Under the pieces are notes generated by a model. It worked only from the letters and a program-made list of their open reading frames with translations, searched no databases and was not told the origin of the DNA. Made by a program: the position numbers and the translations under genes. 64,000 nucleotides of DNA. Source: Desulfatitalea tepidiphila. Its GTDB lineage: Bacteria > Desulfobacterota > Desulfobacteria > Desulfobacterales > Desulfosarcinaceae. Numbering within the stretch: the stretch's first letter is position 1; each line of letters begins with the position of its first letter. This document shows, piece after piece, positions 40,054-51,161 of this stretch. The DNA is taken from assembly GCF_001293685.1 (NCBI RefSeq), contig NZ_BCAG01000003.1:1984001-2048000 (forward strand), read 5' to 3'.

Positions 40054-40146
40054 GGGCGGGGATAAACCCCGGACCTACTGCGCCCGTAAATGGCCACGAT
40101 CTGGATCTAATCCAAACCTTGTAGGGGCGGGCTTTACGCCCGCCCG
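40054..40146. repeat. Paired GC-rich hairpin repeat, family D, copy 2
   Basis: GGGCGGGGATAAACCCCGG at the left and GTAGGGGCGGGCTTTACGCC at the right, about 50 bases apart, each a hairpin. It lies in the 350-base gap 39808-40156 between the phosphodiesterase and clpS; the remainder of that gap shows no gene. Confidence 0.85.
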
Positions 40147-40156
40147 ATCAAATTTT

Positions 40157-40615
40157 TCATCCCTTCAGGTCCACGATCTCCGGCTTCAGGCCGTCTTGGG
40201 AGATGTCGATGCGGGCAAGGCTCAGCCCGTTGCCGTTTCTGGACTGGCTGGCCGATCCGGGGTTGAGGTACAGAACGGCGCCGGTGGATCTGATTTCGGC
40301 GCGGTGGGTGTGGCCGCTGACGACCACCTGGACGCCGGCGGCGACCGGGTCGAGATCGAGGACCAAGATGTCGTGAAGCACGTAGAAGGTGATGCCGGCC
40401 AAGGTCACCATGTTCACGGCCGGCAGTTTCTTGGCCAGGTAGCCGCCGTCGGTGTTGCCGCGCACGGCGGTGACGGGTGCGATCTGTTCGAGGGCGGTGA
40501 TGACATCGGGGGCCCCCACGTCTCCGGCGTGGATGATGTGATCGACCCCGGCTAGCGCCTCCGCGGCCGGTCGGTTCAAGGATCCGTGCGTATCTGAAAT
40601 AATCCCGATGATCAT
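40157..40615 (-). CDS. YfcE/MJ0936-type metallophosphodiesterase
   Basis: A 152-residue calcineurin-like phosphoesterase with the full metal-site set: SDTHG, HAGDVG, RGNTDGG, LHD and GHTHRAE. Small members of this family (YfcE, MJ0936) hydrolyse phosphodiesters in vitro; the natural substrate is unknown. It lies 9 bases after the secA stop on the same strand and is probably transcribed with secA. Confidence 0.92.
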   Translation of the reverse strand: MIIGIISDTHGSLNRPAAEALAGVDHIIHAGDVGAPDVITALEQIAPVTAVRGNTDGGYLAKKLPAVNMVTLAGITFYVLHDILVLDLDPVAAGVQVVVSGHTHRAEIRSTGAVLYLNPGSASQSRNGNGLSLARIDISQDGLKPEIVDLKG

Positions 40616-40624
40616 GCTACCGTC

Positions 40625-43156
<2,532 letters not shown>

Positions 43157-43326
43157 GGGATTGTAGGTCCTTCCTCTGTTTTGGAACCAGGCTTAAACAA
43201 AACAACGCCAACCTAAAATATTTTCCAGGCATACTCAAGGCAATTTTAGGAGATGAAAAACGGCGCTTGCGGACCTGTTTCGTTGCGATGGGGTTAGGTT
43301 GATAAACCCGTGAAAAGTCGCAGAGG

Positions 43327-43397
43327 CGTCATGCCGGCGAACGCCGGCATCCAGAGCATAATGAAAATACGGGATCCCGGCTTTCGCAAGGATGAAG
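43327..43397. repeat. Dispersed palindromic repeat, family C, copy 3
   Basis: The left arm CGTCATGCCGGCGAACGCC is intact, while the right arm is decayed (GGATGAAG instead of GGATGACG). Outer AAAAGTCGCAG and ACTTTTTAC arms are also recognisable. It lies in the 400-base gap 43157-43555 between the M23 peptidase and secA, where no gene is evident. Confidence 0.8.
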
Positions 43398-43555
43398 GGA
43401 AACGCGAATTTCGGACTTTTTACCAGACTGTCAAGGTTGCGTTGTTTGGAAAGGGGTTGATGAGATCGGCCCGCGGTTCTGCCAGGTGAGTGCAGGGACG
43501 CGATTTTTGCCTCCATTGAGGCTGCCACCAGGTTCATGGCATTGGATTTTGACGG

Positions 43556-44482
43556 TTAATTGAGGATATATTTTTCTGGATTGACTGGAACACCGTTCAA
43601 CCGCACCTCGTAATGCAGGTGGGGGCCGGTGCTGCGGCCGGTATTACCCATGAGTGCGATCTTGTCTCCCCGGCGGACCCGTTCGCCGCGCTTCTTCAAG
43701 GTTTTTTGGACATGAGCGTAGCGGGTGACCACGCCGTAGCCATGGTCGATGACCACCACCTGGCCCAGTGCGCCGTTTTCCCCTGAAAACGAGACCACAC
43801 CATCGCCGGTGGCGACAATCGGGGTACCGTGCCGGTTGGCGATATCGATGCCCTTGTGAAATTCCCGCCGGCCGGTAAACGGGGATTGGCGGTAATCGAA
43901 GCGCGAGGTGATAAATCCCTGTGCGGGACGGATGGCAGGGGTATGCGCCATCATATTCTTTTGCTCTTCCAGATGATCGATCAGGCGCGTGAGTGTATTT
44001 TCCTTCTTTTCGGAGGCGCTGGCCAACTGTTTGACCTGGCGATGCATGTCCGTCACGAGGTGTTTTGGTGTCTCGTGCAATTCCATGCCTGGATTCAGAT
44101 CTTCGGGAGCCGACCCCCCGACACCGAACAAACCATCCGTATCTCCCGGTTGTTTGATATCGGCCAGCAACCGTATCTGCTGCTCGAACTGATCGAGCAC
44201 GACCATGCGCTCTTTTAAGGCGTTAATCTCCTCTGCGAACTTCACTATCTGGCGCCGCTGGTTGACCACTTCCTCGCTTTGATGGGCCAGCTGGCGTTCG
44301 AGCATTCCCTTTTCATGGATCTCGGACCGCATGGAAATATAAGCGATAGCACCATAAACCAGACTTGCCGCTGCCAGACAAACGATAAACATCAATGCAT
44401 AAGCCTGCCTGTCCGAAAAGTGAACTTGTCTGATTTTGGAACCTGAACCCCCCAAGACAATGAAAGAGAGCTTATGTTTCAT
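43556..44482 (-). CDS. M23-family (LytM) peptidase with coiled coil, cell-wall remodelling
   Basis: ATG 44482 (MKHKLSFIVLGG) gives 308 residues. One N-terminal membrane helix (AYALMFIVCLAAASLVYGAI) is followed by a coiled coil (about 75-135), a linker, and a C-terminal LytM domain. Zinc-site motifs: HKGIDIANRHG (first His and Asp) and GPHLHYEV (HxH). Intact ligands suggest an active DD-endopeptidase of the MepM type, or an amidase activator. It is anchored in the inner membrane and acts on periplasmic peptidoglycan. It is on the same strand as secA and folD but well separated from both. Confidence 0.92.
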   Translation of the reverse strand: MKHKLSFIVLGGSGSKIRQVHFSDRQAYALMFIVCLAAASLVYGAIAYISMRSEIHEKGMLERQLAHQSEEVVNQRRQIVKFAEEINALKERMVVLDQFEQQIRLLADIKQPGDTDGLFGVGGSAPEDLNPGMELHETPKHLVTDMHRQVKQLASASEKKENTLTRLIDHLEEQKNMMAHTPAIRPAQGFITSRFDYRQSPFTGRREFHKGIDIANRHGTPIVATGDGVVSFSGENGALGQVVVIDHGYGVVTRYAHVQKTLKKRGERVRRGDKIALMGNTGRSTGPHLHYEVRLNGVPVNPEKYILN

Positions 44483-44661
44483 GATCAACCCTGTAATGAT
44501 GGTGTCTGCTCTGTTTTTATTGGCGCTTGGAAAATCGGAATGCAATCTAACTATATGACATCAATGGAAAATATGACAATTAAGGCTTGAAAAATACCAT
44601 GCGTCTGAGAATCTGTCAACCTTGGTCATGCTTGCGATCTGATTTTGTTAGGTTTTCTAAT

Positions 44662-44687
44662 CGCGGGCGGGGTGTTGCCCGCCCGCG
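44662..44687. repeat. Single GC-rich hairpin related to family D
   Basis: CGCGGGCGGG pairs perfectly with CCCGCCCGCG around GTGTTG, between the M23 peptidase and folD. It looks like half of a family D pair, and could end the folD transcript. The rest of 44483-44775 shows no gene. Confidence 0.7.
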
Positions 44688-44775
44688 ACAGGATTCGATA
44701 AACGGCTTGTGGTACAGGCCCGCGTGAACAGGCAGGATGGCGTGTCGGCGCCCGGTTCCACACGGATGTTGCAAT

Positions 44776-45684
44776 CTACATCAAGCCCAGTTTGAACTTG
44801 AGCGACTTGAGGGTGTTGAGCATCAGCATGGTGATGGTCATGGGCCCTACCCCACCGGGCACGGGCGTGATGTAGCCGGCGATCTCCTTGGCGGCGTCGA
44901 AATCAACGTCACCACGCAGAATGGCCACCTTCTTGCCGGTCTTTTCGCTGATCTTTTCACCGACGCGGTTCACCCCGACGTCGATGACGCAGGCGCCCGG
45001 TTTGATCCACTCGGGTTTGACCAGGCCCGGAACGCCGGCCGCGACGATCAGGATGTCGGCGCGTTTGCAGTGTGCGGCCAGATCCTTGGTGCGGGTGTGC
45101 ACGATGGTGACGGTGGCGTTGGCACCCGGTCCTTTTTGGACCATCATGTTGGCGATAGGTTTGCCCACGATGTTGGAACGTCCCACGACCACGACTTCGG
45201 CGCCGCTGGTCTCAACGCCGGCGCGTACGATCATCTCCTGGATGCCGAAGGGCGTGCAGGGCGGGAACTTGACTTCCTTGCCGCCGATCATCAGCCGGCC
45301 CACGTTGACCGGGTGGAAGCCGTCCACGTCCTTGTCCGGATCGATGGCGTTGAGCACCTTTTTCTCGTCGATGTGCTTGGGCAGGGGCAGCTGAACCAGG
45401 ATGCCGTTGATTTTGTCATCCTTGTTGTACTTGTCGATCAGGGCGAGCAGCGCTTCCTCGGAGATGTCTGCGGGCTGGCTGTCCTGGATCTCCGTGAAAC
45501 CGACCCGGTGAGCGGTTTGAATCTTCAGGGTGACATAGGAGATAGACGCCGGGTTTTCGCCCACGAGGATGGTGACCAGCCCGGGGACCACGCCGTGCTT
45601 TTCCTTGATCTGCTTCACTTCGGCCGTAATCTCTTCAAGGATTTGCTCCCTAATCTCTGTGCCCATGATAAGCTTTGCAGTCAT
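44776..45684 (-). CDS. folD: Bifunctional methylenetetrahydrofolate dehydrogenase/cyclohydrolase
   Basis: A 302-residue enzyme (family about 285-300) interconverting methylene-, methenyl- and formyl-tetrahydrofolate with NADP. Catalytic Lys lies in SYVTLKIQTA. Signature regions are GILVQLPLPKHID, PDKDVDGFHPVNVGRL, the cofactor site VVVGRSNIVGKPIANMM, and the C-terminal GYITPVPGGVGPMTITMLM. AAAGGAG precedes ATG 45684. In anaerobes of this type FolD also serves the methyl branch of the reductive acetyl-CoA pathway. Confidence 0.97.
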   Translation of the reverse strand: MTAKLIMGTEIREQILEEITAEVKQIKEKHGVVPGLVTILVGENPASISYVTLKIQTAHRVGFTEIQDSQPADISEEALLALIDKYNKDDKINGILVQLPLPKHIDEKKVLNAIDPDKDVDGFHPVNVGRLMIGGKEVKFPPCTPFGIQEMIVRAGVETSGAEVVVVGRSNIVGKPIANMMVQKGPGANATVTIVHTRTKDLAAHCKRADILIVAAGVPGLVKPEWIKPGACVIDVGVNRVGEKISEKTGKKVAILRGDVDFDAAKEIAGYITPVPGGVGPMTITMLMLNTLKSLKFKLGLM

Positions 45685-45900
45685 TTGCTTCTCTCTCCTT
45701 TCAAAGTCGTAAATAGGGTTGTGTTATCGGATCTCCCCGATCTGTATGGATGAAAGTTGTTGCATCGGTGGCGGCTGGTTTTCGGTGAACGAGAGACGCC
45801 CCAAAAAGGCGGATGTCACCCCATATTGCATATCCGGTGTGATGTCAAGGAATCAGCGATGGGGCAAAAATTCGAAATAGAGACTATTCATTGAACCCGG

Positions 45901-45971
45901 CGTGGGTGGAGCAGGCGACCGATGCCACACGCCAAGCGGTCAAGTGGCCCTGGCCACCTGCCCCTCCCACG
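45901..45971. other. Long imperfect stem-loop in folD-argC gap
   Basis: CGTGGGTGGAGCAGG (45901-45915) pairs with CCTGCCCCTCCCACG (45957-45971) with two mismatches. Inside, GTGGCC and GGCCAC (45944-45957) make a competing small hairpin. No T run follows. The surrounding 45685-46072 holds no supported gene, so this may be a structured leader of folD or a repeat remnant. Confidence 0.5.
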
Positions 45972-46072
45972 CCTACCATGCCCGTTCCCATGCGCTTTTT
46001 TTATCAAATGCCTTCTGTAATGCTTGCCGCTCAGGGTGAATCACATTCAGTTGGGTTTACTGCGGCCAGGCA

Positions 46073-47107
46073 TCACAGCGGATAGGGGCACGGTCCGAGG
46101 CCTTCGGTTTCCGGCAGGCCCAGCATGATATTCATGTTCTGAACGGCCTGTCCCGCGGCGCCTTTGACCAGGTTGTCGATGGCGGACATGAGGATCAGCC
46201 GGCCGTTGCACCGGTCGATCTTGTAGCCGATATCGCAGAAATTGGTGCCTTTGACGTGCAGGGTATCGGCCGGGGTTTCGCCGCGCAGCCGAACAAACGG
46301 CCGCCCGGCATAAAAGGTGTGCAGGCACTCGGCGATCTGCTCGATGGTGACGCCACTACGCGGTTGGGTGTAGATCGTGGTCTCCATGCCGCGCGTCATG
46401 GGCACCAGGTGGGGCACGAAGTTGAGGTGCAACGGCCGGCCTGCGGCATCGCTCAAGATCGCTTCCATCTCGGGGGTGTGGCGGTGGCCGCCGACCTTGT
46501 ACGCCTTGAAGGATTCGTTCACGTGGCAGAAGTGGGTGGTTGCGTTGGCGCCGCGGCCGGCGCCGCTGACGCCCGATTTGGCATCGGCGATGAGCAGGTC
46601 GGTATCGATCAGATCGGCCTTGACTATCGGCACGAGGGGGAGCAGCACGCTGGTGGGATAGCACCCCGGATTGCCGACCAGGTCGGCGCCGCGGATCTGA
46701 TCGCCATAGACCTCGCAAAGACCGTAGACCGCCCGGTCGAGCAGTTCCCTGGCCGTGTGCGGCTGATAGTGGGCCTCGTATGCCTCGGCGCTTTTGAAGC
46801 GGAAATCGGCCGACAGATCCACCACCCGCAGCCCCTTGGCCAGGAGCTCGGGAACGATGGCCATGGGCAGTTTGTGCGGGAGGGCCGTGAAGACCACATC
46901 CACGGATTTGGCCAGCCGTTCGGCATCGTAGGCCTCGCACACCAGTTCAACCCACCCGGTCATGCTCGGGTAAATCTGATCGAAACGCTGGCCGGCATCG
47001 GTCCGGCAGGTCAAGGCGGTCAATGTAACTTTAGGGTGGCTCGCAAGAATGCGCACCAGCTCGGCCCCGGCATATCCCGAGGCACCGATGACACCGACTC
47101 TGATCAT
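46073..47107 (-). CDS. argC: N-acetyl-gamma-glutamyl-phosphate reductase
   Basis: A 344-residue enzyme of arginine synthesis reducing N-acetylglutamyl phosphate with NADPH. The cofactor site is VGVIGASGYAGAELVR. The catalytic Cys lies in VGNPGCYPTSVLL, near residue 148. HFCHVNESFKAYKVGGHRHTPE and VPHLVPMTRGMETTIY are family motifs. It starts 6 bases after livF, so it is read from the liv operon, an unusual pairing of arginine synthesis with amino-acid uptake. Confidence 0.97.
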   Translation of the reverse strand: MIRVGVIGASGYAGAELVRILASHPKVTLTALTCRTDAGQRFDQIYPSMTGWVELVCEAYDAERLAKSVDVVFTALPHKLPMAIVPELLAKGLRVVDLSADFRFKSAEAYEAHYQPHTARELLDRAVYGLCEVYGDQIRGADLVGNPGCYPTSVLLPLVPIVKADLIDTDLLIADAKSGVSGAGRGANATTHFCHVNESFKAYKVGGHRHTPEMEAILSDAAGRPLHLNFVPHLVPMTRGMETTIYTQPRSGVTIEQIAECLHTFYAGRPFVRLRGETPADTLHVKGTNFCDIGYKIDRCNGRLILMSAIDNLVKGAAGQAVQNMNIMLGLPETEGLGPCPYPL

Positions 47108-47113
47108 GATTAA

Positions 47114-47827
47114 TTATCCTCCCAGATAGGCCTTCTTGACTTCCGGGTTCTCAAGCAAGGCCCGGGATTCGCCTTCCAAAACAATCCGTCCGTTTTCGAT
47201 CACATAGCCGCGCTGGGCGAATTTGAGGGCCAGGCGCGCGTTCTGTTCGACCAGCAGGATGGTGGTGCCGGCGCGGTTGATCTCCTTGAGGGCATCGAAC
47301 ATGGAGAGCATCATCAGCGGCGCCAGCCCCATGGAGGGTTCGTCGAGCAGCATCATCTTCCGGCCGGTCATATAGGCCCTTCCCACGGCCAGCATCTGTT
47401 GTTCACCGCCGCTGAGGGTGGCGGAGAGTTGCGATTCGCGTTCGAGCAGCCTGGGAAAAATCTCGAATACGGTCTCCAGGTTCTCCTTGATCGATCCCCG
47501 GTCCCGGCGGGCGAAGGTGGCCAGTTGCAGGTTTTCCATGACGGTCAGGTTGCCGAACAGGCGGCGGCCTTCGGGCACATGGGAAATGCCCAGCTCACTG
47601 ACCACCTTGTCCGGTTGATATTTGAGCAGGTCTTTGCCCTCAAAGACCATGTGCGACCCTTTTTCCGCATCCACCAGCCGGGATATGGCCCGCAAGGTCG
47701 TGCTTTTGCCCGCCCCGTTGGCGCCGATAATACAGACGATCTCACCCTGGGCGATGGAAAAGCCGAGCCCGTGCAGCGCCTTGATCTGGCCGTAGGATAC
47801 ATGCAAATTTTCCACTGTCAACTGCAT
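47114..47827 (-). CDS. livF: Branched-chain amino acid ABC transporter ATPase LivF
   Basis: ATG 47827 (MQLTVENLHVSYGQI) gives 237 residues, the LivF norm. Walker A GANGAGKST, signature LSGGEQQML, Walker B MMLLDEPSMGLAP and the switch His region VEQN are present. The start overlaps the livG stop by one base (TGATG). A longer reading frame reaching 48658 is an artefact over livG. LivF and LivG power the transporter formed by LivH and LivM. Confidence 0.95.
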   Translation of the reverse strand: MQLTVENLHVSYGQIKALHGLGFSIAQGEIVCIIGANGAGKSTTLRAISRLVDAEKGSHMVFEGKDLLKYQPDKVVSELGISHVPEGRRLFGNLTVMENLQLATFARRDRGSIKENLETVFEIFPRLLERESQLSATLSGGEQQMLAVGRAYMTGRKMMLLDEPSMGLAPLMMLSMFDALKEINRAGTTILLVEQNARLALKFAQRGYVIENGRIVLEGESRALLENPEVKKAYLGG

Positions 47828-48621
47828 CAGGCGACCTCTTCCTTGCCCAGATAGGCCTCGATGACATCCGGGTTGTTCTTGATCTCTTCGGGCGTCCCCT
47901 CGGCGATCACTTCGCCAAACACGAGGGTCTGGATGCGTTCGCAAAGCTCCATGACGAACTTGAGCCGGTGCTCGATGAGCAGAATGGCCACCTTGAACTC
48001 CTGGTGGATCTTGCGGATGATGCCGATCATCTGCACCAGTTCCTCGGGCGTCATGCCGGCCGTGGGTTCGTCCAGGAAAAGCACCTTGGGCTCGGTAGCC
48101 ATGGCCCGGGCCATCTCCACCCGGCGCTGCACGCCGTAAGGCAGATTGGTGACGATCTGATCGGCAAACCGGGCCACATCGAAGGTTTCCAGCAGACGCA
48201 TGGAATTGTCCTCCACGCGCTGCTCTTCGGCATACCTCAGCCGCGATCCGAAAAAGGCGCCGGCCAGGCCGTACTTGAGTTGGGCGTAGTGGGCCAGCCT
48301 GACATGCTCGAGCACGGTCATATGGCGCCACAGCAGCATGTTCTGAAAAGTGCGTCCCAGGCCACTGGCCGCGATCTGGTGCGGCCGCAGTCCCACGAGG
48401 CTGCGGCCTTCCAACTCGACCCGTCCCCCCGTGGGGGTATGAATGCCGGTGATCAGGTTGAAAATCGTGGTCTTGCCCGCGCCGTTGGGGCCGATCAAGC
48501 CCCGGATCTGGCCGGGCAAGAGGGTCAGGTTGTAGTCGTGAACCGCCCGCAGTCCTCCGAAGAAATGGGTCATCTCGATGACCTCGAGCAGCGGCGGATG
48601 GTTGTGTGCGGCGGCGTTCAT
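47827..48621 (-). CDS. livG: Branched-chain amino acid ABC transporter ATPase LivG
   Basis: A 264-residue ATPase. Walker A GPNGAGKTT, signature LPYGVQRRVEMARA, Walker B VLFLDEPTAGMTP and His in IEHRLKF are present. LPYGVQ replaces the usual LSGGQ, as is typical of LivG. The C-terminal tail (GTPEEIKNNPDVIEAYLG) is also family-typical. It overlaps the upstream livM end by four bases and livF by one. Confidence 0.95.
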   Translation of the reverse strand: MNAAAHNHPPLLEVIEMTHFFGGLRAVHDYNLTLLPGQIRGLIGPNGAGKTTIFNLITGIHTPTGGRVELEGRSLVGLRPHQIAASGLGRTFQNMLLWRHMTVLEHVRLAHYAQLKYGLAGAFFGSRLRYAEEQRVEDNSMRLLETFDVARFADQIVTNLPYGVQRRVEMARAMATEPKVLFLDEPTAGMTPEELVQMIGIIRKIHQEFKVAILLIEHRLKFVMELCERIQTLVFGEVIAEGTPEEIKNNPDVIEAYLGKEEVA

Positions 48622-49916
48622 CGTCTGGCCCCCAGGATGCGTTTGATGTCGAAATCACGGAAGGCCACCAGTCCCGTGGGCCTGAAAATCATCACCAGGA
48701 TCAAGATCAGCGGAATGATGATCCATTTGTAAAGCTGCAGTGGTTTGAGGATCTCGCTGATCATGCTGATACTCACCGCACCGACGATGGAACCGACCAC
48801 GGAATTGAGCCCGCCGAAGTAGACCATGGCCAGGATTTCGGCCAGCATCTGGATGCCGAAGCTTCCCGGCGTGACATGTCGCACCTCGTGGGCGTAGAAA
48901 CCGCCGGCCACTCCGGCCCAGAAGGCGCCGAACATGAAGGCCACCATCTTGGTACGCCGGGTGTTGACTGTCATGGCGTCGGCCGCGATTTCATTGTCGC
49001 GCACGGCGTTGAGGGCCTTGCCCATGGTCGAGCGCACGAAATTATTGATGATCCATATGCATATGGCCATGCCGGCGAAAACGGCCGGCAGGGTCGACCA
49101 GTGGGGCTGACCGCCCATGCCGCGCGGACCGCCGATGGGCTCGATGTTCTCGATGGCGCTTTTCACGATGAACATGAAGGCCAGGGAGATGATCGCCAGG
49201 TAGTCGCCCCGGGTGCGAAACGATGGGATGGCCACCACCAGCGCACCCAGTGCTGCCGCCGCGCCGCCAATGACCAGGGCGATAGGAAAGAAGTACGGCC
49301 CCAGGCTCTCGGGCAGCAGGGCCGCACCGAACAGGCGGTCCTGCTTGAACAGCAAAAGAGTAAACACCGAACTGGCATAGGCGCCCAGCGCCATGAAGCC
49401 GGGGTGGGAGCAGGAAAACTCCCCCATATAGCCGTTGATCACGTTGATGCTCAGGGTGAGCATGACGGCGATCATGATCAGCTTGGCCACCTGCAGCCGA
49501 TAGTCGCTGGCCTCGGTCCAGACGTGCAGCACTGCGTAAAGCAGGCCCAGGTGCACCAGGACCGACAACCAGATGGGGACACGCTCCAGAGCAACGGCCG
49601 CACGGTTGGTCCATCCGGCCGACAGCCGCGCCACCGCACCGATGGGCAGCACGTAGACCAGGAGAACGAACAGCAGCGCGGATGGGAAAAGCAGCGGTTG
49701 TTTCAGCACCAGGGTGGTGCCGAAGAGGGCCGGCACCTTGGGCAGATAGAGCATGACGGCCAGCGTGTCGCCGATGACGTATTCGATGATCACCGCGCAC
49801 AAGACGCCGACCAGCCATCCGAGCGCAGGCACCGTGGCCAGCGAACGGCCGATGCGCGGCAATAATCCGGCGGTAGCATGTTCAGATGTTGCGGTTTGGG
49901 GTATTTGTGTTGCCAT
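48618..49916 (-). CDS. livM: Branched-chain amino acid ABC transporter permease LivM
   Basis: A 432-residue inner-membrane permease with about ten hydrophobic segments; an N-terminal extension of roughly 100 residues carries two to three extra helices, as in E. coli LivM. The family region includes LSINVINGYMGEFSCSHPGF and the EAA-like loop TMGKALNAVRDNEIAADAMT that contacts the ATPases. It lies 22 bases after livH. Confidence 0.94.
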   Translation of the reverse strand: MATQIPQTATSEHATAGLLPRIGRSLATVPALGWLVGVLCAVIIEYVIGDTLAVMLYLPKVPALFGTTLVLKQPLLFPSALLFVLLVYVLPIGAVARLSAGWTNRAAVALERVPIWLSVLVHLGLLYAVLHVWTEASDYRLQVAKLIMIAVMLTLSINVINGYMGEFSCSHPGFMALGAYASSVFTLLLFKQDRLFGAALLPESLGPYFFPIALVIGGAAAALGALVVAIPSFRTRGDYLAIISLAFMFIVKSAIENIEPIGGPRGMGGQPHWSTLPAVFAGMAICIWIINNFVRSTMGKALNAVRDNEIAADAMTVNTRRTKMVAFMFGAFWAGVAGGFYAHEVRHVTPGSFGIQMLAEILAMVYFGGLNSVVGSIVGAVSISMISEILKPLQLYKWIIIPLILILVMIFRPTGLVAFRDFDIKRILGARR

Positions 49917-49938
49917 GAGATGCCTTGTCTTCCCCTGA

Positions 49939-50862
49939 TCAGAGCCTCAATTGAGCGCTGTGGGCCTGTCCAAAAAACCCGTAGGGCCGGAAAGTTAAAA
50001 TCAACAGGATGATGCTGTAGGCGATGAGGTCCCTGAAGGTCGAGGGAAAAACCATGGCGGTGAAGATCTCGATGAAACCCAGTAGAAACCCGGCCAGAGC
50101 CGCACCCAGAATCGACCCCCGGCCACCGAGGATCGCGGCCACGAAAGACTTCCAGCCGAGGAGAATGCCCATGAAGGGGTCGAGCACCGGGTAGGCCATG
50201 CCGTACAAGATTCCGCCGGCGGCGGCCAGGGCCGAGCCGATGGCAAAGGTCATGGGTGCGATGACATTGAGCGAGACCCCCATCAGCGGCACCACTTGAA
50301 AGTCATAGGACATGGCGCGCATGGCCATGCCCCAGCGGGTCTTGTGGATGAACTGGTGCAGGGCGATCATCAACAGCAGGGCCACGCCCACGATCAGGAT
50401 CTTCTTGTTGGTCAAGAACACCCCGCCGACATCATAGGTGGCCGTCTCGATGATCGAGGGGAAGTTATACCGCTGGGTGCCGAGAATGGCCAGATTGCCA
50501 TATTCGAGCATGATGCCGATCATCAGGCCCGTGATGGCCGCCGAGGCCCGCGGCGCCTCGCGCAGGGGACGATAACCCACGCGCTCGACCACCACGCCCA
50601 AAATCGATGTGAGAAACATGGCGATAATGATGGTGAGCACCAGCAGCAGCCACCCGGGCATGGACCAGCTCAGGGCGGTGGCCAGGGCCACAAGGGCCGT
50701 GGCCACGCCGAAACCGATATAGGTCCCGGTCATGAAGATATCGCCATGGGTGAAGTTGAACAGCATCAGGATGCTGTACACCATGGAGTAGCCCAGAGCG
50801 ATCAGGGCATAGAAGCTGCCCCACTGCAGCGCATTGATCACATTTTGAAGAAAGAAAGCCAT
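49939..50862 (-). CDS. livH: Branched-chain amino acid ABC transporter permease LivH
   Basis: ATG 50862 (MAFFLQNVINALQWG), preceded by GGGAG, gives 307 residues. Eight or so membrane helices; FYALIALGYSMVYSILMLFN and THGDIFM mark the family start, and TRWGMAMRAMSYDFQVVPLM is the coupling loop. It pairs with LivM to form the channel. Between livH and the substrate-binding gene lies a hairpin-repeat region. Confidence 0.95.
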   Translation of the reverse strand: MAFFLQNVINALQWGSFYALIALGYSMVYSILMLFNFTHGDIFMTGTYIGFGVATALVALATALSWSMPGWLLLVLTIIIAMFLTSILGVVVERVGYRPLREAPRASAAITGLMIGIMLEYGNLAILGTQRYNFPSIIETATYDVGGVFLTNKKILIVGVALLLMIALHQFIHKTRWGMAMRAMSYDFQVVPLMGVSLNVIAPMTFAIGSALAAAGGILYGMAYPVLDPFMGILLGWKSFVAAILGGRGSILGAALAGFLLGFIEIFTAMVFPSTFRDLIAYSIILLILTFRPYGFFGQAHSAQLRL

Positions 50863-50909
50863 TGGCGCTCCCGGTTCCACCTCCCTGTAACAGTCCTGGA
50901 CGTGATTTC

Positions 50910-51004
50910 GGGCGGGGGCAAACCCCGCCCCTACACATCCGCAGGAAAATACACAGGCCTTTTTTGACTTCCGGCCTTGAAGGGGCGGGGTTTATCCCCG
51001 CCCC
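50910..51004. repeat. Paired GC-rich hairpin repeat, family D, copy 3
   Basis: GGGCGGGGGCAAACCCCGCC at the left and AAGGGGCGGGGTTTATCCCC at the right, each a hairpin, in the 299-base gap between livJ and livH. Set within the liv operon, it could lower readthrough and so raise the ratio of binding protein to permease. The remaining part of 50863-51161 is AT-rich with no gene. Confidence 0.85.
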
Positions 51005-51144
51005 AATGTTCCCAACAAACAATCGGGCTGAAACCCGTCAGCCTGTTCTACCCCCGAAGGCCGCCGCCGATCCGCCAAATCGAATAGACAGCATACCTTC
51101 AATTTAAACTTCAAACTTTACACTTTAAACTTCTATCTTTAACT

Positions 51145-51161
51145 TTCGGGCGCAGCCCGAA
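51145..51161 (-). terminator. Short hairpin at the end of the livJ gene
   Basis: TTCGGGC and GCCCGAA pair around three bases immediately after the stop codon on the minus strand. The tail is not T-rich, so it may slow decay or attenuate transcription rather than fully terminate. Confidence 0.4.

Noticed and set aside
47114-48658. 514-codon frame covering livF and livG
   Set aside because: Its first ~277 codons read livG in the wrong frame as Arg/Pro-rich text; only the part from 47827 is LivF. No LivG-LivF fusion is present.
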